Below are positions 59,259 through 64,000 of a stretch of DNA of 64,000 bases, piece by piece. The stretch comes from Methylobacter sp. GTDB taxonomy: Bacteria > Pseudomonadota > Gammaproteobacteria > Methylococcales > Methylomonadaceae. The notes under the pieces are model-generated. The model ran no database searches and was not told where the DNA came from. It saw nothing but the letters and a program-made list of their open reading frames with translations. Each line of letters begins with the position of its first letter. Position 1 is the first letter of the stretch. The position numbers and the translations under genes are program-made. Where the stretch lies: assembly GCA_028716975.1 (NCBI GenBank), contig JAQUOU010000003.1:161720-225719 (forward strand), given 5' to 3'.

Positions 59259-60419
59259 TTATAAACCTGTTTTGTGGGCGCGGGCGCTAAAGAAAATACC
59301 GTTGGGTTTATCGGCAGGCAAATAGGCAATTTCCTGTAAGGTTTCGGTATCATACACAGCCAGCCGGTTGTCATCTCTTATCGCGAGCCAGACCTGTTCG
59401 CCGCGCGGCGTGAACTCCATATGCAGAACAGCTTTTCCCGGCGTTAAGGTTTTAGCCAGCGACAGGTCATTGGCATCGATAATCTGTACCTGATCGTTAT
59501 CGGGAAAGGCAAAGTTAACCCAGATTTGCCGGGCATCCGGTCTGGCCATGACAAAAACCGGTTGCCCTGTAACCGGTATGGCTTTGATCAGTTTCCACTG
59601 GTGCTTGTCAATAACCCACACTTCATGCTTGCCTATGGCCGGAACAAACAGGTAATCGCCGGCAATCGCCCAGCCTTCAAGATGGGGCATTTTATAAACG
59701 GGCAGTTTTTCATCATCTTTCACATAATCAGGCAATATCCGTTTTACGCCGGCTTCCGGATTCCACAAATCCAGTAAGGCCAGGCCGGATTCGCCAAATA
59801 AACCGGCAATATAATAACGCTCTTCCGCTATCAGCGCATCGTAGGGCTGCTTGCCGGTGTTCGGGAATTTTTTAATGACCGGCGTTTTTGGATTTTTGAG
59901 ATCGAGAAGCCAGATTTCACCGGCATCAAACAGGCTGAATACAAAAAGCTGCCCCGGCGCATCCACCAGTCCGACCACTTTGGAACGTTTTCCCTCGCCG
60001 TAGTCAGCGGGAATATCGGCAACCAGTTCGAGTGTGTCCGAGGAGAATACTTTAACGCCGCCCGGTGTGTAGTTGGATACGGCAATCAGCCTGCCGTCCT
60101 GGGAAATCGCTCCGCCAATACTGTTGCCGGCCTGAATAATCCGTTTATCCAGTTTATCCTGCAACAAGTCGATTTTGCTTAAACCGCCGTCTCGTCCAAA
60201 GATATAGGCATAACGCTCATCGCGGGAAAAAACCACCGATGCATGAGACAAATCCCCCAGCTTTTCGATTTTGGCTAACCGTTTATGATGACTGGTATTA
60301 ATAATCAACGCATTGCCGTTTTCTCTTTCCATGACTATGCCTAAATCGCCGGTGGCGCGCAGTTCAGCCAGCGCGTTGAAAGAAAGGATGAAGCCCAGAA
60401 TGGAAAGCAGTTTGGTCAT
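59259..60419 (-). CDS. nirF: Heme d1 biosynthesis protein NirF
   Basis: A 386-residue periplasmic beta-propeller protein with a signal peptide (LLSILGFILSFNALA). It resembles the d1 domain of cytochrome cd1 without a heme c: GDLGIVMERENGNALIINTSHHKRLAKIEKLGDLSHASVVFSRDERYAYIFGRDGGLSKIDL. NirF acts late in heme d1 synthesis. The start at 60419 (MTKLL) gives a proper signal peptide; the frame from 60452 adds a polar head. Confidence 0.92.
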   Translation of the reverse strand: MTKLLSILGFILSFNALAELRATGDLGIVMERENGNALIINTSHHKRLAKIEKLGDLSHASVVFSRDERYAYIFGRDGGLSKIDLLQDKLDKRIIQAGNSIGGAISQDGRLIAVSNYTPGGVKVFSSDTLELVADIPADYGEGKRSKVVGLVDAPGQLFVFSLFDAGEIWLLDLKNPKTPVIKKFPNTGKQPYDALIAEERYYIAGLFGESGLALLDLWNPEAGVKRILPDYVKDDEKLPVYKMPHLEGWAIAGDYLFVPAIGKHEVWVIDKHQWKLIKAIPVTGQPVFVMARPDARQIWVNFAFPDNDQVQIIDANDLSLAKTLTPGKAVLHMEFTPRGEQVWLAIRDDNRLAVYDTETLQEIAYLPADKPNGIFFSARAHKTGL

Positions 60420-60474
60420 AATGGATATTGAATTATTAATGTTTAAAGCCAATTTTCAGTACTTAAACCGGATA

Positions 60475-60780
60475 TTAATGCATGGGTTTGCGTAAAATCC
60501 CTATCAGCCACAATGCTTCATCATGGCTGATAAACGCCTGCCAAGGCGGCATGGCTGTGCCTTTACGCCCGTTAAGAATGGTTGCGGCCAGATATTCATC
60601 CGGTTTTCCGGCTAAGTTGTCGGGTAGCAAGGCTGGTCCCATGCCGCCTTTTAACATTAAACCATGACACGCGCCGCAATCATTATTGAGCATATTCCTT
60701 AGCGTATTTTGCCGCTCTGTTGATAATTCTCCGGCAAAACCGGTTGAAGAAAACAGCATTAAAAGCAGCAGTTTTTTCAT
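60475..60780 (-). CDS. nirC: Small c-type cytochrome, NirC-like
   Basis: A 101-residue periplasmic cytochrome: signal peptide LLLLMLFSSTGFAG, heme motif CGACHG (about residues 35-40), and the axial methionine region TAMPPWQAF. GPALLPDNLAGKPDEYL is typical of NirC, an electron carrier for d1 maturation or nitrite reduction. Six bases after the other small cytochrome. Confidence 0.82.
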   Translation of the reverse strand: MKKLLLLMLFSSTGFAGELSTERQNTLRNMLNNDCGACHGLMLKGGMGPALLPDNLAGKPDEYLAATILNGRKGTAMPPWQAFISHDEALWLIGILRKPMH

Positions 60781-60786
60781 GGATGT

Positions 60787-61095
60787 TTAAGGTTTCAAGC
60801 GGGAATAATACAAGGTCACATTGACAATATCTTCATCGCTTAAAGAACCGGCAATCGCATTCATAATCTCGGATTTGCGCGTTTTATCGCGGTATTGCTT
60901 GAGTGCTGACTGCAAATAAGCCGCATCGCGTCCTGCCAGCGGCGGAAAAGGCGCATCGGCGGAAGGCGTTCTTATGCCGTGGCACTGCGCGCAAACCGCC
61001 GCCGCTCTCGATTGACCGGCATAGAGACTGGCGGCGTTAACACTTGGGGCAGCGATAATGCACAGCATTAAGCCTGAGAATGCAATCCTTCTCAT
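60787..61095 (-). CDS. Small c-type cytochrome
   Basis: A 102-residue secreted cytochrome with heme motif CAQCHG (about 35-40) and a C-terminal SEIMNAIAGSLSDEDIVNVTLYYS containing a possible axial methionine, as in the class I cytochromes paired in c4 and c552. It overlaps the cd1 gene stop by ATGA. Possible electron donor to the cd1 protein, in the place of NirM. Confidence 0.85.
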   Translation of the reverse strand: MRRIAFSGLMLCIIAAPSVNAASLYAGQSRAAAVCAQCHGIRTPSADAPFPPLAGRDAAYLQSALKQYRDKTRKSEIMNAIAGSLSDEDIVNVTLYYSRLKP

Positions 61096-62675
61096 GGTTT
61101 TGCACCTTCCATTTCATCGGGGGAAAGTCCGCGCGTCATATACTTAACGCGGCCATGAGAAAACAATCCTGCCGGGCTTTCCATGCCAATTGAGGCAATT
61201 CTTTGCAAGGATACTGAATCGAAGACCACCACTTCATCACCGCTGTAGCCGGCGCTGACATACAGGAACTTGCCGTCCGCGCTGTATTCAGGGAAGTAGG
61301 CATGGCCGCCTACATCGAGCGTTTTAACCACTTCCAGCGTTTTCTTGTCGATTAGCTGAATGGTGCGGGCGCGCCTGTCCTTGGAAATAATATCGACGGC
61401 GACATATGGCGCATTGGCATGGGCGGCAGGTGATTCCGTGCCGCCATCCACAGGCACCTGTTTAACGACTTCCATTTTATCCAGATCCCAAACGCTGACC
61501 ACGGTTTTGTCGCAGTCGCCAAAATTGGTGCCGAAACCCAAGGTACGGCCGTCTACTTTAACAGCAGAGCCGCCGCCGACATGCGGAACGCAGCCGGCCC
61601 CAAGTTTTTTGATGATTTTGCGATCTTTCAAGTCAATCGCCGTGACAATGCTGTCATCATAAGAAGCAACCATGAGCTTGCTGCCACGGTGCGTCAGGAA
61701 AGCATCGTGCAAGTGACGGCCTACATCGGTTATTTTAGTGACCGGAAAATCATCTTTTAAATCTACTACCCAGACTTGGCCGGCGTTTTCCAGCGCGATA
61801 GCAAAAATATCGGCAAACGGCGTGCCGATAACCATGCCGGAGTCGGAAGAGACCATTTTTCCGTCCGGATCAATGCCTTCCAGTTCAAAGGTTTTTAATG
61901 GCTCCAGCGTATCGGCATTAAGAATGACGGCATTGTGCGGCACATAAGAGCCAGCCATGAGATATTTCCCATCACGCGAGACGCCCAGACCCGGCCCGTT
62001 AAATCCGGTTTTCACGCTGCGCACGGCCTGCATTGAATATAAATCGACCTTGAATATTTCGGCCGTATCGTTTTTCACATAAGCCCAACGTGGATTGGCC
62101 GGGTTATAATCAATAATATGCGCGGCTGTGCCGGTAGGAATTTCGCCGATTTTCTGATGGGTAGTGCTGTTGATGAAAACCGCCTTTGAACCTGAACCGC
62201 GCCCGTATTTGCCGCGGGCAGCCACACCAATGATATTGTCAATGCTGTCGATGTCATAAACAGGCTTGGGAGGCAGCTTGCTTTCGTCTGCAACATAGAC
62301 TTTTAATGAAGCTTTAATGTCATCAATGGTCCAGGCCGGGTTATCGAGTTTAGGCGTGCTTTGTAAATGCTTGACCAGGCCGCGGATGTCATCGTCCGAT
62401 AAACGGCCGTAAAACGGAGGCATCAGCGTATCAAAACTTCCGGTCATGATAATGCTGCGCAATGCAGTAGGGCTGCGGTCTTTCAAAGTCGTCGAATTTA
62501 GTGCCGGAGCCAGAAATCCGCCATAGTCTGAGCCGTGGCAGCTTGCGCAATTGCCTTCATATAATTGATGCATTTTATCGGGATCAGCCGGAGTTGCCTG
62601 TGCGCTCAAGGGCAAAATGACAGAGGTTAAACTGGCAATAAGAGAGGTAGACAGAAGCTTTTTTATTGTTTTCAT
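61092..62675 (-). CDS. Cytochrome cd1-like protein (NirS/NirN family)
   Basis: A 527-residue periplasmic protein with a signal peptide (to about residue 27), a cytochrome c domain (CASCHG, Cys43-Cys46-His47; Met85 as likely ligand) and a d1 beta-propeller. His186 in TGTAAHIIDY fits the proximal d1 ligand; His323 (HLHDAF) and His365 (CVPHVGGG) sit where NirS has its two distal histidines. The N-terminus is short, with the heme motif near residue 43 as in NirN, unlike the longer NirS. It heads a complete d1 operon and is its only d1-binding enzyme here, so nitrite reduction to NO is the leading idea; a NirN-type dehydrogenase role remains possible. Confidence 0.88.
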   Translation of the reverse strand: MKTIKKLLSTSLIASLTSVILPLSAQATPADPDKMHQLYEGNCASCHGSDYGGFLAPALNSTTLKDRSPTALRSIIMTGSFDTLMPPFYGRLSDDDIRGLVKHLQSTPKLDNPAWTIDDIKASLKVYVADESKLPPKPVYDIDSIDNIIGVAARGKYGRGSGSKAVFINSTTHQKIGEIPTGTAAHIIDYNPANPRWAYVKNDTAEIFKVDLYSMQAVRSVKTGFNGPGLGVSRDGKYLMAGSYVPHNAVILNADTLEPLKTFELEGIDPDGKMVSSDSGMVIGTPFADIFAIALENAGQVWVVDLKDDFPVTKITDVGRHLHDAFLTHRGSKLMVASYDDSIVTAIDLKDRKIIKKLGAGCVPHVGGGSAVKVDGRTLGFGTNFGDCDKTVVSVWDLDKMEVVKQVPVDGGTESPAAHANAPYVAVDIISKDRRARTIQLIDKKTLEVVKTLDVGGHAYFPEYSADGKFLYVSAGYSGDEVVVFDSVSLQRIASIGMESPAGLFSHGRVKYMTRGLSPDEMEGAKP

Positions 62676-62686
62676 TATTCACTCCA

Positions 62687-62711
62687 ATATAGTATTGATT
62701 CAATACTATAT
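62687..62711. promoter_or_regulatory. Perfect 25-bp palindrome before the cd1 operon
   Basis: ATATAGTATTGA-T-TCAATACTATAT: 12-bp arms around one base, centred 24 bases before the cd1 start and just upstream of its ribosome site (GGAGTG). It is not the FNR/DNR form (TTGAT-N4-ATCAA). Most likely the operator of a repressor, possibly of Rrf2 or GntR type; the protein is unknown. Confidence 0.7.
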
Positions 62712-63039
62712 GATTTGTGATGAAAGCTCAAGCTGGATGGTAATAATTTTTTTATTTACTTAATAAGGTGAGCATTGAGCAACGCGAAGACTAAGCTTAA
62801 CGATAAGGTTGAAGTGAAGTAAGGGAAATTGATTTCGAATTAAATTGCCTTCCGCATCCCTGAACACACACAATATAACCTAACTGCTATACCCCAGGCG
62901 ATCACCGCGGCTTTCAGAATGAGCCAAGTTCCTGATAGTTGTGCCAATTACAACCTCACGCTTGGCTCTTACAATAAAGAGTTGCTCTTTGATAACTGAT
63001 CTCGACGGTATCTGCTCAAAAATGATTTGCAAATTTTCC
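62712..63039. other. Gene-free region between cd1 operon and PEP-CTERM remnant
   Basis: About 330 bases with no gene. It includes an 8-bp inverted repeat GAGCCAAG (62921-62928) / CTTGGCTC (62961-62968) with a 32-base spacer and the upstream control region of the cd1 operon. Confidence 0.4.
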
Positions 63040-63880
63040 TTATATTTTTGCAAACGCTTTTGGAAGATTAATCGGTAACCGTCTGAAATTTTTGCGTCTA
63101 TTCAAGCTAAATATGCCCGCCAGAGCAGAACCCAATAGCCAAATGCTGGCTGGCAAAGGGACTGCTGAGACTGAACCATTTCCAACGATCAGGCCCAAAT
63201 TAAGCCCTGCTCCGGCGATTTGACTTTGCAGCTCGAGATTAAAGGCCAAATTCAAGGTGTGGTTTGAATCAACCAGACTAGCTAGGGAACCAATATCGAG
63301 AGTCTTGTCATTAAAAAAATCATAGCCGCTGCTTATATTGGATGAATCAAAAGTAAAGCTATTGCTGACATTGCTTGCGCCTCCGCTAATACTGTAGGAA
63401 AAGGTCAATGAATCACCGGCCAAGAAATTGTCATTGCCAAATACAGGATTTAAAAAGCCTATCAATAATTCTTGGGGATTGGCGATACTGGCTGTATTAA
63501 TGCTGAGGTTTAGCAAGCTTTGATAGTTATGAAGACCAGATGTGGTTGCCGTATTTAACACACCCATATCAGCCAACAACAAAGCAGTGCCGCTACCTCC
63601 CAAGTCAAAGTTCTGTCTAATTTGGGGTTGTCCTTCCAAAGCAGCCTGAGCATCGGCAACTTGCGGCAACGCCATTGCGTAAGCTGTGGTCGCTTCAACA
63701 CTCCGGCTCACTGCCGGCGGCAGCGGCTGTCCGATTGCAGCCACCGCCTCGCTGATACCTGCATTATTGCCATTAACTTTCGCCTAAGTGTTAAGGCTAA
63801 TTCCGGCCGTTGTCGCCAAGGCCGTTGCTTGGGAGCCAGCACCGCCAATGGAGACTGCGTGTGCATTGATAACGCTAGTA
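63040..63880 (-). pseudogene. PEP-CTERM sorting-domain protein, disrupted
   Basis: The readable part (63744-63040) ends with VPLPASIWLLGSALAGIFSL followed by NRRK, a PEP-CTERM-type signal for exosortase: proline motif, transmembrane helix and basic tail. Upstream in the same frame the reading continues through SVSIGG-like and SQATALATTAGISLNT, is cut by TAG at 63786-63784, and then goes on AKVNGNNAGISEAVAAIGQP, so the stop seems to be a CAG to TAG nonsense change. About 100 bases further on, an IS630-type element replaces the N-terminus including the signal peptide. The remaining frame is therefore a fragment. The protein would have been a secreted, low-complexity surface protein processed by an exosortase. 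Confidence 0.72.
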
Positions 63881-63891
63881 TTCGACCAACA

Positions 63892-64000
63892 CTATATTGT
63901 CGGATACAGGGATTTCAATTTCACCCTGGCATCCTGAGTAGTAAAACGCCAATTCACACAAATGCCTTCCTGATTTCGTTTATCTTGCCAAGCCTTTATC
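63892..64000 (-). mobile_element. IS630-family transposase, C-terminal end
   Basis: The minus strand from the right edge reads KAWQDKRNQEGICVNWRFTT and QDARVKLKSLYPTI before a TAG at 63894-63892. This is the typical end of IS630-type DDE transposases (usual form NWxFTTxDARIKLKxLYP). The left end of the element lies a few bases beyond, before about 63880, inside the PEP-CTERM gene; the rest is outside the window. Confidence 0.75.

Noticed and set aside
62687..62711. Palindrome as an FNR/DNR box
   Set aside because: The TTGAT half sites are not separated by four bases; the dyad is centred on a single base.

Overview
The window looks like a chromosomal segment of a free-living gammaproteobacterium, most likely a Methylococcales-type methanotroph or a close relative. 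The gammaproteobacterial call rests on gene order: ispB divergent from rplU-rpmA-obg-proB, rpsT divergent from ribF-ileS-lspA, apbC divergent from metG, rnfB-nth, and ycgL. The methanotroph guess is weaker. It rests on an MmoC-like reductase, an exosortase-type polysaccharide ligase with a PEP-CTERM protein, an HvfABC-type RiPP cluster and a heme d1 operon occurring together, and no methane oxidation gene is present to prove it.

Layout. 1-5.9 kb: a tripartite EmrAB-TolC-type efflux operon with a lipoprotein gene and a divergent LysR regulator. 6-8.2 kb: a truncated hemoglobin plus flavo-iron-sulfur reductase pair, divergent from a cysteine-rich regulator of SufR type. 8.3-12.7 kb: rlpA, aqpZ, a 228-bp MITE-like element, a DUF815 ATPase, chaB and ispB. 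12.9-21.2 kb: housekeeping genes (rplU, rpmA, obg, proB, rpsT, ribF, ileS, lspA, ampD). 21.5-39.2 kb: an exopolysaccharide locus with glycosyltransferases, an exosortase A-type O-glycosylation ligase, an asparagine-synthase-like enzyme, methyltransferases and a flippase. It contains a twice-frameshifted pyruvyltransferase and a shrunken methyltransferase, so it is partly decaying. 39.2-45.7 kb: CPBP protease, ycgL, dcd, apbC, metG, rnfB and nth.

45.8-48 kb holds the most distinctive system. A secreted precursor peptide with five E-x-x-C-(G/A) units is followed by a DUF692 (MNIO) maturase and a DUF2063 partner, that is an HvfABC-like copper-related RiPP cluster without the usual DoxX member. 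49-53 kb: two tandem glnK-amt pairs, the first behind a sigma-54 promoter with NtrC-like half sites. 53.1-56.2 kb: a large AsmA/DUF748 protein.

56.2-62.7 kb: a compact nine-gene operon on the minus strand for a heme d1 enzyme. The order is cytochrome cd1-like protein, two small cytochromes c, nirF, nirD, nirL, nirG, nirH, nirJ, and a perfect 25-bp palindrome lies just upstream. The cd1 protein has both candidate distal histidines of NirS but a short NirN-like N-terminus. At the right edge a PEP-CTERM protein gene is broken by a nonsense codon and by an IS630-family element running out of the window.

No rRNA, tRNA, CRISPR array or replication origin was recognised. All family assignments come from reading motifs and remembered family features. 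No search was run.
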